64,000 bases of DNA. Source: Brevundimonas subvibrioides. GTDB taxonomy: Bacteria > Pseudomonadota > Alphaproteobacteria > Caulobacterales > Caulobacteraceae. The DNA is taken from NCBI RefSeq assembly GCF_027271155.1, contig NZ_CP114542.1, positions 1,240,001 through 1,304,000 of the forward strand, given 5' to 3'. The notes under the pieces were generated by a model. It had not been told where the DNA came from, did no database searches, and saw nothing but the letters and a program-made list of their open reading frames with translations. Made by a program: the position numbers and the translations under genes. Positions 8,734 to 19,186 of this stretch are shown piece after piece. Positions within the stretch are counted from its first letter, which is position 1. Each line of letters opens with the position of its first letter.

Positions 8734-9717
8734 TCAAGTCGTCAGGGCGCGGGGCAGTTTGAAGGTGACGGTTTCCGGCTCGCCCGGATCGTCGGCCAGG
8801 GTCACGGCGAACCGCGCCTGCATCGCCGAGACGACGGCCTGAACCAGCGGTTCCGGTGCCGAGGCGCCGGCCGTGACGCCGACCGTGTCCACGTCCTCGA
8901 ACCAGCTCCAGTCGATCTGGGTCGCATCGTCGATCAGACGCGCATCGCGGGCCCCGGCGCGCAGGGCCACCTCGACCAGACGCACGGAGTTGGACGAGTT
9001 CTTCGATCCCACCACCAGCACCAGATCGGACCCGTCGGCCAGTTGCTTGACCGCCTCCTGCCGGTTGGTGGTGGCGTAGCAGATGTCTTCCTTGTGCGGA
9101 TCGGGCAGTTCGGGAAACCGGCGCTTCAGCACGCCGACGATCTCGGAGGTATCGTCCAGCGACAGGGTCGTCTGGGTCGCATAGGCCAGGGGCTGGTCGC
9201 CGGGACGCTGGAAGGCCATGGCGTCCTCGACCGTCTCGACCAGGCTGATCGCGCCGTCGGGCAACTGGCCCAGGGTGCCGACGACCTCGGGGTGGCCGGC
9301 ATGGCCGATCAGGATGATGTGCTTGCCCTGGGCGTGATGGCGCTCGGCCTCGACATGGACCTTGGACACCAGGGGACAGGTGGCGTCCAGGAACAGCAGG
9401 TCGCGCGCCCGGGCCGTGGCCGGCACCGACTTGGGCACGCCGTGGGCCGAGAAGACCACGGGCCGGTCGTCCGGGCAGTCGTCCAGTTCCTTGACGAAGA
9501 CCGCGCCCAGACCCTTCAGCCGGTCGACGACATGCCGGTTGTGGACGATCTCGTGGCGGACATAGACGGGCGCCCCGAACTTCTCGATCGCACGCTCGAC
9601 GATCTGGATGGCGCGATCGACCCCGGCGCAGAAGCCGCGCGGCGTGGCCATGCGCACGGTCAGCGGACGGGCGGCTGCGAGCGAGGCGGCGACGGGCGAA
9701 GGGTCGAGAGCGTCCAT
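8734..9717 (-). CDS. ispH: 4-hydroxy-3-methylbut-2-enyl diphosphate reductase IspH
   Basis: The last enzyme of the MEP pathway, reducing HMBPP to IPP and DMAPP with a 4Fe-4S cluster. The three cluster cysteines are visible: C30 in [10 protein letters not shown]114 in LDATCPLV and C213 in [10 protein letters not shown]. The family's HEIVHN and [10 protein letters not shown] motifs are also present. Length 327 aa. The ATG at 9717 gives an N-terminal extension of ~20 residues before the conserved core; M23 is an alternative start. It converges on pccA, with 6 bases between the stop codons. Confidence 0.96.
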   Translation of the reverse strand: MDALDPSPVAASLAAARPLTVRMATPRGFCAGVDRAIQIVERAIEKFGAPVYVRHEIVHNRHVVDRLKGLGAVFVKELDDCPDDRPVVFSAHGVPKSVPATARARDLLFLDATCPLVSKVHVEAERHHAQGKHIILIGHAGHPEVVGTLGQLPDGAISLVETVEDAMAFQRPGDQPLAYATQTTLSLDDTSEIVGVLKRRFPELPDPHKEDICYATTNRQEAVKQLADGSDLVLVVGSKNSSNSVRLVEVALRAGARDARLIDDATQIDWSWFEDVDTVGVTAGASAPEPLVQAVVSAMQARFAVTLADDPGEPETVTFKLPRALTT

Positions 9718-9788
9718 GCGCCGAACCTAGTCCTTCTGCGGCTTCCTCGCCACCGGGACGGGCTTCACGGTTTGCGACGCCTCGCTTT

Positions 9789-9834
9789 AGCCGCTATCAG
9801 GCGGGAAGCCTGACCGGGTTTCCCGCCAGCGGTT
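9789..9834 (+). repeat. Short intergenic hairpin
   Basis: AGCCGCT...GGCGGGAA pairs with TTCCCGCC...AGCGGTT around a ~12-base loop, in the divergent region between ispH and the following plus-strand gene. It could be a small interspersed palindrome or a leader structure. Confidence 0.5.
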
Positions 9835-9855
9835 CAGATTTCCGGATTTCGATAC

Positions 9856-10515
9856 ATGCGTCTTGCGACCGTCGCCCTCGCCGCCCTGGCCGTTCTCGCC
9901 TCCGCCGGTGCCGCCTCCGCCCAGAGCAGCCAGAGCCAGCGTGACCGCCAGGGCCAGCAACAGGACCGGGAAGACGAGCAGGAGGCGCGGCCCCCGCGAA
10001 TCGCGCCGCTCCGTACCCGCCCCAATGCCGGACCCTGCCCGTTCGTGAAGGTGCTGTACGATGCCGCGCGCTATGTCGAGCTGGACGGAGGCCGCGCCAC
10101 AGCCAGTGCCGTCGGCTATACCGGCGAAATCCAGGGCGTGACGGCCGGGTGCCGCTACTTCAACGACGACCCGATCGAGGTCCAGATGAACATCCTGTTC
10201 GATCTGGGGCGCGGCCCGATGGCCCAGGGCGATCGGCGCACCTATCGCTACTGGATCGCGGTCACGGAACGGAATGAAGCTGTCCTGGCCAAGGAGTATT
10301 TCGATCTGCCGGTGAATTTCGACGGGTCCTCGACCACGTCGGTGACCGAAGCACAGTCCGTGGTCATCCCGCGCGCGTCGGCGACGACCAGCGGCGGCAA
10401 TTTCGAAATCCTCGTCGGCTTCGAGGTCACGCCTGAAATGGCCGAGTTCAACCGTTCGGGCAGCCGCTTCCGGATCACCGCCGGCACGACCACGGCGACC
10501 CCTCCGGCCCAATGA
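9856..10515 (+). CDS. Secreted conserved protein of unknown function, upstream of argS
   Basis: A 219-aa protein with a clear signal peptide ([23 protein letters not shown]), then a low-complexity Gln/Arg-rich stretch and a globular part beginning at [17 protein letters not shown]. The body looks mostly beta and includes [19 protein letters not shown] do not recognise a characterised family. It overlaps argS by four bases (ATGA), so the two are translationally coupled and probably co-transcribed, although the argS link may only reflect genome layout. Likely periplasmic. Confidence 0.75.
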   Translation: MRLATVALAALAVLASAGAASAQSSQSQRDRQGQQQDREDEQEARPPRIAPLRTRPNAGPCPFVKVLYDAARYVELDGGRATASAVGYTGEIQGVTAGCRYFNDDPIEVQMNILFDLGRGPMAQGDRRTYRYWIAVTERNEAVLAKEYFDLPVNFDGSSTTSVTEAQSVVIPRASATTSGGNFEILVGFEVTPEMAEFNRSGSRFRITAGTTTATPPAQ

Positions 10516-12314
10516 CGGACCTCAGGACCGCACTCGGCGAAGCGGTCGCGGCCGCCTTCGCCGCCGAAGGCGTGGACGCGGGCCTGGCGCGGGTCACGAC
10601 CTCGGACCGCCCGGACCTGGCCGACTTCCAGTCCAATGGCGCCCTGGCCGCCGCCAAGGCGCTGAAGGCCAATCCGCGCGAACTGGCGGGCCGGGTGGCC
10701 GGACGGCTGGGCGGCGACGACCGTCTGGCCGCCGTCGAGGTCGCGGGACCCGGCTTCATCAATCTGAAGGTCGCCGATGCGGCCCTGTCGGCGCGGGCGG
10801 CCGAGGTGGCGTCGGATGCGGACCGGGCCGGAGCCTCGCCGGTCGCTGCGCCGCGCAAGGTGGTCATCGACTTCGGCGGGCCGAACGTGGCCAAGCCCAT
10901 GCACGTCGGCCATCTGCGCAGCGCGATCATCGGCGAGAGCCTCAAGCGGTTGTTCCGGTTCCGGGGCGATGCCGTAACCGGGGACGCCCATTTCGGCGAC
11001 TGGGGCTTCCAGATGGGGCTGCTGATCGTGGCCTGTGGTGACGAGGGTCTGGCCGACGCCTTCATGGCCGAGGGCGAGGGGCCGTTTCCGGCCGAAAGCC
11101 CGGTGACCCTGGCCGATCTGGACCGGCTGTACCCGCTGGCCGCCGGGCGAGCCAAGGAAGACCCCGCGTTCCGGGACCGGGCGCGCAAGGCGACAGCGGA
11201 ACTGCAGGGCGGCCGTCCCGGCTATCTGGCGCTGTGGCGGCATTTCGTGGCGGTCAGTCGCGAGGCCCTGGTGCGGGAATACGGCACCCTGGCCGTCGAT
11301 TTCGACCTGTGGAACGGCGAGAGCGACGCCGATCCCCTGATCGCGGGCATGGTCGTGGACCTGAAGACCAAGGCCCTGCTGGTCGAGGACGACGGAGCCC
11401 AGGTGGTGCACGTCGCCCGGCCCGGCGAGACCCGCAAGAAGAAGCTGGCCGACGGTTCGGTGGTCGAGGCCCCCAGCCCGCCGCCACTGCTGGTCGTCTC
11501 CTCGGAAGGATCGGCCATGTATGGCACGACCGACCTGGCCACGATCCTGGACCGCAAGAACCGGATCGATCCCGACCTGATCCTGTACGTCGTCGACGAG
11601 CGGCAGGCCGAGCATTTCGAACAGGTGTTCCGCGCCGCCATCCTGGCCCGCTATGCCGAGCCGGGTGCGCTCGAGCATCTGGGCTTCGGCACGATGAACG
11701 GCACGGACGGCAAGCCGTTCAAGACCCGGGCGGGCGGGGTGCTGAAGCTGAACGATCTGATCACCCAGGCCACCGACAAGGCACGCGACCGCCTGCGGGA
11801 GGCCGAACTGGGGGCCGATCTGGACGCGGCGACGTTCGAGGACACGGCGCACAAGGTGGCCATTGCGGCGCTGAAGTTCGCCGACCTGTCGAACAGCCGC
11901 ACGACCAGCTACGTCTTCGACCTGGACCGGTTCATGAGCTTCGAGGGCAAGACCGGGCCCTATCTGCTGTACCAGGTCGTGCGCATCAAATCGCTGCTGC
12001 GCCGCGCGGGCGAGCAGGGAGCCAGGGCCGGGCTGGTGGCGATCTCCGAACCCGCCGAGCGCGATCTGGCCCTGACGCTGGACGCCTTCGACCAGGCGGT
12101 CGGCGAGGCCTATGACAAGCGCAGCCCGCATGTGATCGCCGAGCACGCCTATCGGCTGGCGCAGGCCTTTTCGAAATTCTATGCGGCCTGCCCGGTGCTT
12201 GCGGCGGCGGATGCGGCGACGGTGGCCTCGCGGCTGACCCTGTCGAAGGCGGCGCTGGACCAGCTGGTGATCGCGCTGGGCCTGCTGGGGATCGACGCAC
12301 CGGAGCGGATGTAG
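10512..12314 (+). CDS. argS: Arginyl-tRNA synthetase
   Basis: A class I aminoacyl-tRNA synthetase (600 aa). It has the N-terminal ArgRS additional domain (residues ~1-85), the HIGH-type motif in [17 protein letters not shown], the family motif GDWGFQMG, a degenerate KMSKS region in [18 protein letters not shown], and a C-terminal DALR anticodon domain ([18 protein letters not shown]). It charges tRNA-Arg. The ATG at 10512 overlaps the stop of the upstream gene. Confidence 0.97.
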   Translation: MTDLRTALGEAVAAAFAAEGVDAGLARVTTSDRPDLADFQSNGALAAAKALKANPRELAGRVAGRLGGDDRLAAVEVAGPGFINLKVADAALSARAAEVASDADRAGASPVAAPRKVVIDFGGPNVAKPMHVGHLRSAIIGESLKRLFRFRGDAVTGDAHFGDWGFQMGLLIVACGDEGLADAFMAEGEGPFPAESPVTLADLDRLYPLAAGRAKEDPAFRDRARKATAELQGGRPGYLALWRHFVAVSREALVREYGTLAVDFDLWNGESDADPLIAGMVVDLKTKALLVEDDGAQVVHVARPGETRKKKLADGSVVEAPSPPPLLVVSSEGSAMYGTTDLATILDRKNRIDPDLILYVVDERQAEHFEQVFRAAILARYAEPGALEHLGFGTMNGTDGKPFKTRAGGVLKLNDLITQATDKARDRLREAELGADLDAATFEDTAHKVAIAALKFADLSNSRTTSYVFDLDRFMSFEGKTGPYLLYQVVRIKSLLRRAGEQGARAGLVAISEPAERDLALTLDAFDQAVGEAYDKRSPHVIAEHAYRLAQAFSKFYAACPVLAAADAATVASRLTLSKAALDQLVIALGLLGIDAPERM

Positions 12315-12339
12315 TCTGCTCGCGGTCAACGGAGCGACC

Positions 12340-13347
12340 ATGACCGACCTGAACGCCTTCATCGACGGCCTGCCCAAGGCCGAGCTGCATCTGCACATCG
12401 AGGGTTCGCTGGAGCCGGAGCTGATGTTCGCCCTGGCCGAGCGGAACGGGGTCGCGATCCCGTTCGACAGCGTCGAGGCCGTGCGGGCGGCCTATGACTT
12501 TTCCAACCTCCAGGATTTCCTCGATATCTACTATGCGGGGGCGAACGTGCTGCTGACGCGGCAGGATTTCGAGGACCTGGCCTTCGCCTATTTCCAGCGG
12601 GCGGCGGCGGACACTGTGCGCCACGCCGAGATCTTCTTCGATCCCCAGACCCATACCGATCGCGGCGTACCTTTCGGGGTGGTGGTCGAGGGGTTGATCT
12701 CGGGGATGGACCGGGCGAGGGCCGAGCTGGGCGTGACGTCGGGCCTGATCCTGAGCTTCCTTCGGCACCTCAGCGAGGAAGAGGCCTTCGCCACGCTGGA
12801 GATGGCCAGGCCGTATCTGCATCATTTCGTCGGGGTGGGGCTGGATTCGTCGGAGGTCGGGCATCCGCCGTCGAAATTCCAGCGCGTTTTCGCCGCCGCG
12901 CGTGACCTCGGTCTGAAGCTGTGCGCCCACGCAGGCGAGGAAGGTCCGCCGGCCTATGTGTGGGAGGCGCTCGATCTGCTGCGCATCGACCGGATGGATC
13001 ACGGCAACCGGTCGATGGAAGACCCCGTACTGGTGCGCCGGATCGTGGCCGAGGGGATGACGCTGACTGTCTGTCCGCTGTCGAACCACAGGCTCTGCGT
13101 CGTCGACGACCTGAAGGACCACCCGGTGCCGGAGATGCTGCGCCAGGGGATCAGGGTCACGCTGAACTCGGACGATCCCGCCTATTTCGGCGGCTATGTG
13201 AACGAGAACTATCGGCAACTGACGGCGGCCGTCGGCCTGACGCAAGAGCAGCTGACGCTGATGGCGAAGAACAGTTTTGCCGGCTCCTTCCTGAGCGAGG
13301 CCGACAAGGCCGCGCGGATCGCCGAGGTCGAGGCCTACGCGGCCTGA
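12340..13347 (+). CDS. add: Adenosine/adenine deaminase family protein
   Basis: A zinc-dependent purine deaminase (335 aa). Metal and active-site motifs: [14 protein letters not shown] near the N-terminus, [18 protein letters not shown] and [17 protein letters not shown]. The last motif and the short N-terminus fit the branch that contains adenine deaminases, so the substrate could be adenine rather than adenosine. It would convert adenine to hypoxanthine, or adenosine to inosine, for purine salvage. The ATG at 12340 follows GGAG at 12331, 25 bases after argS. Confidence 0.88.
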   Translation: MTDLNAFIDGLPKAELHLHIEGSLEPELMFALAERNGVAIPFDSVEAVRAAYDFSNLQDFLDIYYAGANVLLTRQDFEDLAFAYFQRAAADTVRHAEIFFDPQTHTDRGVPFGVVVEGLISGMDRARAELGVTSGLILSFLRHLSEEEAFATLEMARPYLHHFVGVGLDSSEVGHPPSKFQRVFAAARDLGLKLCAHAGEEGPPAYVWEALDLLRIDRMDHGNRSMEDPVLVRRIVAEGMTLTVCPLSNHRLCVVDDLKDHPVPEMLRQGIRVTLNSDDPAYFGGYVNENYRQLTAAVGLTQEQLTLMAKNSFAGSFLSEADKAARIAEVEAYAA

Positions 13348-13402
13348 CGTTTGTCATCCCGGCCGGAGCGCGGCGTGTGGTTCCGAGGTCGGTTTGCCGC
13401 GC

Positions 13403-13432
13403 TTGACTTGGCGGCAGAGTCGGGGCCTAGGT
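13403..13432 (+). promoter_or_regulatory. Putative promoter of the glycine cleavage operon
   Basis: TTGACT at 13403-13408 and, after 16 bases, GCCTAGGTC, similar to the Caulobacter housekeeping pattern TTGAC...GCTANAWC. It lies just upstream of the first riboswitch aptamer. The -10 element is a weak match. Confidence 0.4.
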
Positions 13433-13664
13433 CGTCTCGCTCTCGCGGGAGAGATCGGGCCGTCCAGCCTCCCACTTTCGGACGGACCCGGAGCCGAAGG
13501 CGCAACCGCCCCGGAAACGCTCAGGCAAACGGACCGCGAGGACACTCGGACGCTGGAAAGTCACCCTTCGAGGGTGCGCCGACGGAGCAAGCCCTGTCAT
13601 CCCGGACGGCACCCGCCGAGCCGGGACGGGGCGGAATCTCTCAGGTTTCACGGACAGCGGGGGC
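13432..13664 (+). promoter_or_regulatory. Tandem glycine riboswitch
   Basis: Two glycine aptamers in a row lie ahead of gcvT. Aptamer 1 (about 13432-13555) contains GCGGGAGAG, GAGCCGAAGGCGCAACC and GGAAACGCTCAGGCAAA with GAGGAC. Aptamer 2 (about 13556-13664) contains CGCCGACGGAGCAAGCCC, GAATCTCTCAGGTTTC and ACGGACAG. This order of conserved blocks is diagnostic of gcvT-type riboswitches. Glycine binding is expected to switch on the downstream gcv operon. It ends ~55 bases before the gcvT start. Confidence 0.93.
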
Positions 13665-13718
13665 GCAGATGGCGGCGGAGCCTTCCGCCTCAACACGCGA
13701 CCCCGAGAGTCTGACAGA

Positions 13719-14834
13719 ATGACCGACCCGACGCTGAAGACGACCGTCCTGAACGCCGCGCATCGTGCACTGGGCGCGCGCATGGTCGGGTTCGGCGGCT
13801 ATGACATGCCGGTTCAGTACGAGGGGGTGCTGGCCGAGCACCGCTGGACCCGCGAGCATGCCGGTCTGTTCGACGTCTCTCACATGGGCCAGGCCAGGCT
13901 GACCGGGGCCGATGCCATCGCCCAGTTCCAGCGGTTCGTGCCCGGCGACTATGCCGCGCTGAAGGCCGGGCGTCAGAAATACAGCCTGCTGCTGAACGAG
14001 AGCGGCGGCATCATCGACGATCTGATGGCCGGAAAGCCCGATCACGGCGGACTCTATATCGTCGTCAACGCGGGCAACAAGGACGAGGACTTCGCGTTCT
14101 GGCGAGCTCATCTGTCGGGTGACGCGACCCTGACTGTGCTCGACGACCGCGCCCTGATCGCCATTCAGGGACCCGAGGCGGCCGAGGTGATGGTCGCGCA
14201 TGAGCCGGTGCTGGCCGAGTTCGGCTTCATGGACTGCGCCCGTCTGATGCTGTTCGGGGTCGACTGCTACGTTTCGCGCTCGGGCTATACGGGCGAGGAC
14301 GGCTATGAGATTTCCGTGCCGGCCGCCGAGGCCGAACGGATCTGGAACACCATACTGCAAGACGCCCGGGTCAAGCCGATCGGCCTCGGCGCGCGGGACA
14401 GCCTGCGTCTGGAGGCCGGGCTGCCGCTGCATGGCCACGACATCGATGCGACGACCTCGCCGGTCGAGGGGGCGCTGACCTTCGCCCTGTCGAAATCGAG
14501 GAAGGACGCCGCGGACTTCAACGGGGCCGGGCGCATCCTGAAGGAGCTGGCCGAGGGCCCGTCGCGGGTCCGCGTGGGCCTCAGCGTCAAGGAAGGCGCC
14601 CCGGCCCGCGAGGGTGCGGAGATCGCCGATGCGGACGGCACGGTGATCGGCGTGGTCACCTCGGGCGGCCCGTCGCCTACGCTCGGCCGCAACATCGCCA
14701 TGGGCTATGTGCCGCCGTCGCACGCCGCCCTCGGCACCAACCTCAAGGTCATCGTGCGCGGCAGGGCCTCGGCGTGCGAGGTCATCGACATGCCTTTCGT
14801 CGCCCAACGCTACCACCGCAAACCCGCAGCCTGA
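13719..14834 (+). CDS. gcvT: Glycine cleavage system T protein (aminomethyltransferase)
   Basis: The T protein (371 aa) transfers the methylene carbon from aminomethyl-lipoyl-H protein to tetrahydrofolate and releases ammonia. Typical motifs are [14 protein letters not shown] at the N-terminus, [25 protein letters not shown], and the C-terminal [17 protein letters not shown] barrel motif. First gene of the operon behind the glycine riboswitch; gcvH, gcvPA and gcvPB follow in order. Confidence 0.97.
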   Translation: MTDPTLKTTVLNAAHRALGARMVGFGGYDMPVQYEGVLAEHRWTREHAGLFDVSHMGQARLTGADAIAQFQRFVPGDYAALKAGRQKYSLLLNESGGIIDDLMAGKPDHGGLYIVVNAGNKDEDFAFWRAHLSGDATLTVLDDRALIAIQGPEAAEVMVAHEPVLAEFGFMDCARLMLFGVDCYVSRSGYTGEDGYEISVPAAEAERIWNTILQDARVKPIGLGARDSLRLEAGLPLHGHDIDATTSPVEGALTFALSKSRKDAADFNGAGRILKELAEGPSRVRVGLSVKEGAPAREGAEIADADGTVIGVVTSGGPSPTLGRNIAMGYVPPSHAALGTNLKVIVRGRASACEVIDMPFVAQRYHRKPAA

Positions 14835-14858
14835 TCCTCCGGTCGAGCCGGAGGATGA
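14834..14858 (+). repeat. Small hairpin between gcvT and gcvH
   Basis: ATCCTCCGG-TCGAG-CCGGAGGAT directly after the gcvT stop, within the operon. It resembles the ends of the GTCATCC-type interspersed repeats seen elsewhere in the window. Confidence 0.6.
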
Positions 14859-14875
14859 CGAAGAAGGAACACCCC

Positions 14876-15241
14876 ATGCATTTCACCAGCGATCACGAAT
14901 GGGTCCGGCTGGATGGCGACATCGCCACCGTCGGCATCACGAAGCACGCCGCCGACCAGCTGGGGGACGTCGTGTTCGTCGAGACGCCGGAAGCCGGCAA
15001 GACCTTCGGCAAGGGCGACAGCTTCGCCGTCGTCGAGAGCGTGAAGGCGGCCTCTGACGTCTATGCCCCCGTGTCGGGTGAGGTGGTCGAGGGCAATGCG
15101 GCGCTCGCCAGCGCGCCGGAGACCGTCAATGCCGACCCGGAAGGCGAGGGCTGGTTCGCGAAGATCAAGGTGTCGGATGCCTCGCAGATCGACGGCCTGA
15201 TGGACCGCGCCGGCTACGACGCGTTCCTCGCCACGCTGTAA
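14876..15241 (+). CDS. gcvH: Glycine cleavage system H protein
   Basis: The lipoyl carrier (121 aa) of the glycine cleavage complex. The lipoylation site is K57 in [14 protein letters not shown]. The ATG at 14876 with AGAAGGA upstream gives the expected N-terminus [13 protein letters not shown]; the longer open frame starts inside gcvT and is not used. The C-terminal [14 protein letters not shown] motif is typical. Confidence 0.97.
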   Translation: MHFTSDHEWVRLDGDIATVGITKHAADQLGDVVFVETPEAGKTFGKGDSFAVVESVKAASDVYAPVSGEVVEGNAALASAPETVNADPEGEGWFAKIKVSDASQIDGLMDRAGYDAFLATL

Positions 15242-15244
15242 AAT

Positions 15245-15376
15245 CTCCGCTCATCCCCGCGAAAGCGGGGACCCGGTTCTGTCGTGAGGCAGGGTGGCTG
15301 GGATGAGCGGTTCGACCTCCCCGGCGACAGTCTTCGCCCAAAGCACTGGTTCCCCGCTTTCGCGGGGATGAGCGGA
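15245..15376 (+). repeat. Palindromic repeat inside the gcv operon, between gcvH and gcvPA
   Basis: The arms CTCCGCTCATCCCCGCGAAAG (from 15245) and CTTTCGCGGGGATGAGCGGA (to 15376) are near-perfect inverted repeats about 75 bases apart. It ends 10 bases before the gcvPA start, so it would be a large stem in the operon mRNA and might stabilise or attenuate transcripts. Confidence 0.85.
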
Positions 15377-15386
15377 AAAAAACAGA

Positions 15387-16748
15387 ATGCGCTATCTGCC
15401 TCTGACCCCCGACGACCGCACGGCGATGCTCGCCGCCATCGGCGTGACCTCCATCGACGACCTGTTCGTGGACGTGCCCCGGGCGGCGCGGCGCGACGGC
15501 TTCGTCGACCTGCCCCGCGTGATGGGCGAGCTGGAGGTCGAGCGGGCGCTGAAGGCGCTGGCGGGCAAGAACACGGCGGCGGGGGATGTGCCGTTCTTCT
15601 GCGGGGCCGGGGCCTATCGCCACCATGTGCCGGCAACGGTGGACCACATCATCCAGCGGTCCGAGTTCCTGACCAGCTACACCCCCTATCAGCCCGAGAT
15701 CGCCCAGGGGACGCTGCAGTACCTCTATGAGTTCCAGACCCAGGTGGCGAACCTGACCGGGATGGAGGTGGCCAATGCCTCGCTCTACGACGGCTCGACC
15801 GCCACGGCCGAGGGTGTGCTGATGGCCACGCGGGTGACGCGCCGGAACAAGGCGGTCTTCTCGGGCGGGGTGCATCCCCACTATGTCCGGGCGTCGGAGA
15901 CGGTCGTTCATGCCGTGGGCGTCGAGACCGTCAGCCTGCCGGCCGCGATCGATGCCGAGGCCGCCGTGATCGACGCCATCGACAGGGACACGGCCTGCGT
16001 CGTGGTCCAGACCCCGAACGTGTTCGGCACCGCCACCGACGTGACGAAGATCGCGGAGGCCGCAAAGGCCGCCGGGGCCCTGCTGATCGTCGTGGTGACC
16101 GAGGCTGTGTCGATGGGTCTGCTGAAGTCGCCGGGCGAGATGGGGGCCGACATCGTCGCCGCCGAGGGCCAGTCGATCGGCAATGCCCTGAACTACGGCG
16201 GGCCCTATGTCGGCCTGTTCGCCTGCAAGCAAAGCCTGATCCGCCAGATGCCCGGTCGCCTGTGCGGCGAGACGGTGGATGCGGACGGGGAGCGGGGCTT
16301 CGTCCTGACCCTGTCGACCCGCGAACAGCATATCCGCCGCGACAAGGCGACCTCGAACATCTGCACCAACTCCGGCCTGTGCTGCCTGGCCTTCTCGATC
16401 CACATGAGCCTGCTGGGCGAGACGGGATTGCGCAAACTGGCCCTGCTGAACCACGAGAAGGCGCTGGCCACGCGCGATGCCCTGGCCGCCATCCCCGGTG
16501 TCGAGATCCTGACGCCGCGCTTCTTCAACGAGTTCGCCGTGCGCCTGCCCAGGCCCGCCGCCGAGGTGGTCGAGGCGCTGGGCAACCACCGCATTCTGGC
16601 CGGCGTGCCCTACAGCCGTCTGGCCCCCGGCGTCGGCCCCAATGGTGAAAGGTGGGACGACGTCCTGCTGATCGCCGCCACCGAGACGACGCTGGATGCC
16701 GACATCCAGATCCTCGCCAAGTCGCTGACCAAGGTCCTGGGAGCCTGA
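15387..16748 (+). CDS. gcvPA: Glycine dehydrogenase (decarboxylating) subunit 1
   Basis: The N-terminal half-type P protein (453 aa) of a split glycine decarboxylase. It begins [15 protein letters not shown] and contains [34 protein letters not shown] and the [11 protein letters not shown] region. The PLP-binding lysine is on the partner subunit GcvPB. The two form the alpha2beta2 P protein, which decarboxylates glycine and loads H protein. The start codon lies just after a palindrome; gcvPB follows after 2 bases. Confidence 0.97.
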   Translation: MRYLPLTPDDRTAMLAAIGVTSIDDLFVDVPRAARRDGFVDLPRVMGELEVERALKALAGKNTAAGDVPFFCGAGAYRHHVPATVDHIIQRSEFLTSYTPYQPEIAQGTLQYLYEFQTQVANLTGMEVANASLYDGSTATAEGVLMATRVTRRNKAVFSGGVHPHYVRASETVVHAVGVETVSLPAAIDAEAAVIDAIDRDTACVVVQTPNVFGTATDVTKIAEAAKAAGALLIVVVTEAVSMGLLKSPGEMGADIVAAEGQSIGNALNYGGPYVGLFACKQSLIRQMPGRLCGETVDADGERGFVLTLSTREQHIRRDKATSNICTNSGLCCLAFSIHMSLLGETGLRKLALLNHEKALATRDALAAIPGVEILTPRFFNEFAVRLPRPAAEVVEALGNHRILAGVPYSRLAPGVGPNGERWDDVLLIAATETTLDADIQILAKSLTKVLGA

Positions 16749-16750
16749 AG

Positions 16751-18328
16751 ATGAGCACGATGAACACCGTCGGCCGCCCGACCGCCCCCACTGTCGTCGA
16801 TCACGACTACAAACATCCGACCCTGACGGGCGGGCGCGGCCTGTTGCAGGACGAGCTGCTGATCTTCGAGACGGATGGCTGGTACAAGACCGGGGTCGAT
16901 CTGCCGGAGCCGACGTCGGATGGCGGCGATCTGGGCGCTCTGGTGCGGCGCGATCCCATCGGCCTGCCGGGGCTCTCCGAGCCCGAGGCGATGCGCCACT
17001 ATGTGCGCCTCAGCCAGAAGAACCACGCCATCGACCTGGCCCTGTATCCGCTGGGCTCGTGCACGATGAAGCACAATCCGCGGCTGAACGAGAAGATGGC
17101 GCGTCTGCCGGGCTTCTCCGACATCCACCCGCTGCAGCCCATCTCGACCGTGCAGGGCGCGCTGGAGCTGATGGATACCCTGGCCCACTGGCTGAAGACC
17201 CTGACCGGCATGCCGGCGGTGGCGATGTCGCCCAAGGCCGGGGCCCACGGCGAGCTGTGCGGACTGATGGCCATCCGCGCCGCGCATGAGGCCTCGGGCC
17301 AGCATGAGGTGCGCCGCAAGGTGCTGGTGCCGACCTCGGCCCACGGGACCAATCCGGCGACCGCCGCCTTCGTCGGCTATACGGTGGTCGAGGTCGCCCA
17401 GACCGACGACGGCCGCGTCGATGTCGCAGACCTGGCCTCCAGGCTGGGGCCGGACGTGGCCGCCATCATGGTGACCAACCCCAACACCTGCGGCCTGTTC
17501 GAGCGCGACATCGTCGAGATCGCGCGGCTGACGCACGAGGCCGGAGCCTATTTCTACTGCGACGGGGCCAATTTCAACGCCATCGTCGGGCGGGTGCGGC
17601 CGGGCGATCTGGGCGTCGATGCCATGCACATCAACCTGCACAAGACCTTCTCCACCCCGCACGGCGGGGGCGGGCCGGGCGCCGGTCCGGTGGTGCTGTC
17701 CGAGGCCCTGGCCCCCTTCGCCCCGGCCCCCTGGGTCGTCAATGACGGCGACGGCTTCAAGCTGATCGAGCGCGAGGAGGACGAGGCGGCCCAGGCCTTC
17801 GGCCGCATGTGCGCCTTTAACGGCCAGATGGGGATGTTCGTCCGGGCGCTCAGCTACATGATGAGCCATGGCTCAGACGGCCTGCGTCAGGTGGCCGAGG
17901 ACGCGGTCCTGAACGCCAACTACATCAAGGCCCGGCTGTCCGACGTCATGTCGGCCGCCTTCCCCGATGGCCCCTGCATGCACGAGGCCCTGTTCGACGA
18001 CGAATGGCTGAAGGGCACGGAGATCACCACGCTCGACTTCGCCAAGGCGATGATCGACGAGGGCTTCCATCCGATGACCATGTATTTCCCGCTGGTCGTT
18101 CATGGTGCCATGCTGATCGAGCCGACCGAGACGGAATCGAAGGCCGAACTGGACCGGTTCATCCACGCCCTGCGCCTGCTGGCCGCGGCCGCGAAGGCCG
18201 GCGAGGTCGAACGCTTCAAGGGCGCGCCCTTCCATGCGCCCCTGCGTCGTCTGGACGAGACCCGCGCCGCGCGTTCGCCCAGGTTGCGCTGGACCGCCCC
18301 CGAGGGCCACAATATGGCGGCGGAATAG
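16751..18328 (+). CDS. gcvPB: Glycine dehydrogenase (decarboxylating) subunit 2
   Basis: The PLP-bearing subunit (525 aa) of the split P protein. The PLP lysine is K298 in NLHKTFSTPHGGGGPGAG. Other family motifs are LGSCTMKHNPR, SAHGTNPATAAF and YFPLVVHGAMLIEPTE. The ATG at 16751 is three bases after the gcvPA stop; the longer open frame overlaps gcvPA and is not credible. Last gene of the riboswitch operon. Confidence 0.97.
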   Translation: MSTMNTVGRPTAPTVVDHDYKHPTLTGGRGLLQDELLIFETDGWYKTGVDLPEPTSDGGDLGALVRRDPIGLPGLSEPEAMRHYVRLSQKNHAIDLALYPLGSCTMKHNPRLNEKMARLPGFSDIHPLQPISTVQGALELMDTLAHWLKTLTGMPAVAMSPKAGAHGELCGLMAIRAAHEASGQHEVRRKVLVPTSAHGTNPATAAFVGYTVVEVAQTDDGRVDVADLASRLGPDVAAIMVTNPNTCGLFERDIVEIARLTHEAGAYFYCDGANFNAIVGRVRPGDLGVDAMHINLHKTFSTPHGGGGPGAGPVVLSEALAPFAPAPWVVNDGDGFKLIEREEDEAAQAFGRMCAFNGQMGMFVRALSYMMSHGSDGLRQVAEDAVLNANYIKARLSDVMSAAFPDGPCMHEALFDDEWLKGTEITTLDFAKAMIDEGFHPMTMYFPLVVHGAMLIEPTETESKAELDRFIHALRLLAAAAKAGEVERFKGAPFHAPLRRLDETRAARSPRLRWTAPEGHNMAAE

Positions 18329-18369
18329 GGCGGTTTGGCAGGGGGCGGGGGAAGGGCTAGGCTCAGCCC

Positions 18370-18765
18370 ATGTCGCCAGACGCCGCCGTCCCGATTCTGG
18401 AGCGCCTGATCCCCGGCCTCGCCGCTGTCTATGTGTTTGGCAGCGCCGCCCGGGGCGATGCGCGCGCTGACAGCGATCTGGATCTGGCATTCATATCGGA
18501 CGCTGTCGTGCGCCCCATGGTGCGCCACGAGGCTCGTCTTGCGGTCGAGGCGATGTTGAAGATCGACGTCGACCTGGTCGATCTGATGACGGCTTCGCCC
18601 ATTCTCGGACGGCAGGTTCTGCTCGAAGGGCGGCGACTCGCCACGCTGAAACCCATCACCGCCGATTTGGCCGAGATCCGTCTGATGCGGGACTACGAGG
18701 ACCTCAAGACGCGGCGCAGGGGCATAGAAGCCGACATCGTGGCGCGCGGGCGGGTACTGGCGTGA
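18370..18765 (+). CDS. mntA: MNT-type nucleotidyltransferase, MntA-like antitoxin (type VII TA)
   Basis: A small (131 aa) minimal nucleotidyltransferase. It has an exact GSX10DXD motif: G24-S25, then D36 and D38, in FGSAARGDARADSDLDLAF. Known MntA antitoxins use this site to add AMP units to a tyrosine of the HepT toxin. The next gene encodes the HEPN partner and overlaps by four bases (GTGA). It sits 41 bases after gcvPB. Confidence 0.85.
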   Translation: MSPDAAVPILERLIPGLAAVYVFGSAARGDARADSDLDLAFISDAVVRPMVRHEARLAVEAMLKIDVDLVDLMTASPILGRQVLLEGRRLATLKPITADLAEIRLMRDYEDLKTRRRGIEADIVARGRVLA

Positions 18766-19181
18766 CCGACGACATTCTTGTCGCCAAGGCTCAAACCGTT
18801 GAACGCTGCATCGCCCGCGCCCGGGAAGAACTGGCTGAAAGCGTCGATTTCGCTACGGAGTTCACGCGGCAGGACGCCGCCGTCCTGAACGTCCAGCGCG
18901 CCTGTGAGGCGACGATCGACATGGCGTTCCGGCTGGTGCAACTGGAAGGGCTGGGGGCACCGGCAAACACCCGCGAGCCCTTCGATCAGCTGACCCGCGC
19001 CGGGTTGATCGACAATGCGCTGGGCGAAGTCCTCATGAAGATGGTGGGCTTTAAAAACGTGGCTGTGCATCAATACATCGATCTGGACATCACCGTGGTC
19101 GAAAGCGTCATCCGGCTCAGCCTTGATGATCTGCTGACGTTTTCGAGCGTCGCCCTCAGGCTCTCGCCGAACGCAGGATAG
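18762..19181 (+). CDS. hepT: HEPN-domain protein, HepT-like RNase toxin (type VII TA)
   Basis: A 139-aa, mainly helical HEPN (DUF86) protein. The family motif RX4HXY reads K98-NVAV-H103-Q-Y105 here, so the usual arginine is lysine while the histidine and the modifiable tyrosine are kept. HepT proteins are RNases neutralised by MntA-mediated AMPylation of that tyrosine. The start is GTG at 18762, overlapping the mntA stop. The Arg-to-Lys change may weaken RNase activity, or may be a tolerated variant. Confidence 0.83.
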   Translation: MTDDILVAKAQTVERCIARAREELAESVDFATEFTRQDAAVLNVQRACEATIDMAFRLVQLEGLGAPANTREPFDQLTRAGLIDNALGEVLMKMVGFKNVAVHQYIDLDITVVESVIRLSLDDLLTFSSVALRLSPNAG

Positions 19182-19186
19182 ACCCG

